Positions 5,202 to 5,263 of a DNA stretch of 5,263 nucleotides are shown piece by piece; position 1 is the first letter of the stretch; every line of letters starts with the position of its first letter. The stretch spans positions 1 through 5,263 of the forward strand of contig QNCL01000054.1 in NCBI GenBank assembly GCA_003645805.1, given 5' to 3'. This DNA comes from Candidatus Omnitrophota bacterium (GTDB taxonomy: Bacteria; Omnitrophota; 4484-213). The notes under the pieces were generated by a model, which saw only the letters and a list, made by a program, of their open reading frames with translations, ran no database searches and was not told where the DNA came from. Position numbers and translations under genes: made by a program.

Positions 5202-5263
5202 ATGGAAAAAAGAGTATTTTGGGCAATTACCCTATCTCTTCTGGTACTCATCTTTTATCCTTA
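5202..5263 (+). CDS. yidC: Membrane protein insertase YidC, N-terminal 20 residues
   Basis: The frame opens at an ATG at 5202 and runs off the right edge. The visible protein, MEKRVFWAITLSLLVLIFYP, matches the start of YidC: a short basic lead (MEKR) followed by the first membrane helix. YidC inserts and folds proteins in the cytoplasmic membrane, alone or with SecYEG, and YidD assists it. An in-frame TAA at 5193-5195 rules out an earlier start. GAGGT (5186-5190) lies 11 bases upstream, a rather long but usable spacing. The position after rpmH, rnpA and yidD strongly supports the call despite the short visible length. Confidence 0.9.
   Translation, partial: MEKRVFWAITLSLLVLIFYP

Overview
The window looks like chromosomal DNA from an anaerobic bacterium. 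Ferredoxin-dependent 2-oxoacid oxidoreductase subunits point to anaerobic or microaerophilic metabolism, and the rpmH-rnpA-yidD-yidC block is bacterial. The coding style (many AGA/AGG and ATA codons, Lys/Glu-rich proteins) would suit one of the uncultured anaerobic phyla, but the sequence alone does not fix the taxon. There are no phage, IS or CRISPR signatures.

Left part, 1-4095: six genes all on the minus strand, in transcription order a membrane-anchored coiled-coil protein (246 aa), aroA (EPSP synthase), a membrane-anchored coiled-coil protein (131 aa), a two-helix membrane protein (70 aa), porG and porA (cut by the left edge). The first two genes and the last two each share a 4-bp ATGA stop/start overlap, and the other gaps are 29-69 bp, so one operon is plausible. 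It mixes shikimate-pathway, envelope and central carbon functions.

Middle, 4096-4302: an AT-rich divergent intergenic region. It holds an extended -10 promoter firing right into rpmH, a perfect 15-bp dyad over the -10 box, an 8-bp hairpin palindrome and an 11-bp direct repeat. dnaA, often found beside rpmH, is not here, and no clear DnaA boxes were seen.

Right part, 4303-5263: the conserved plus-strand block rpmH (L34), rnpA (RNase P protein), yidD and the start of yidC (insertase, cut by the right edge). rnpA and yidD overlap by ATGA. rpmH appears leaderless or nearly so, and rnpA has a GTG start without a Shine-Dalgarno sequence. Between yidD and yidC lies a 147-bp spacer that can fold into two adjacent long stem-loops ending just before the yidC ribosome binding site.

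The best candidates for something undescribed are the structured yidD-yidC spacer, the leaderless rpmH promoter with its dyad, and the two unnamed coiled-coil membrane proteins around aroA. No clear new multi-gene system was seen.
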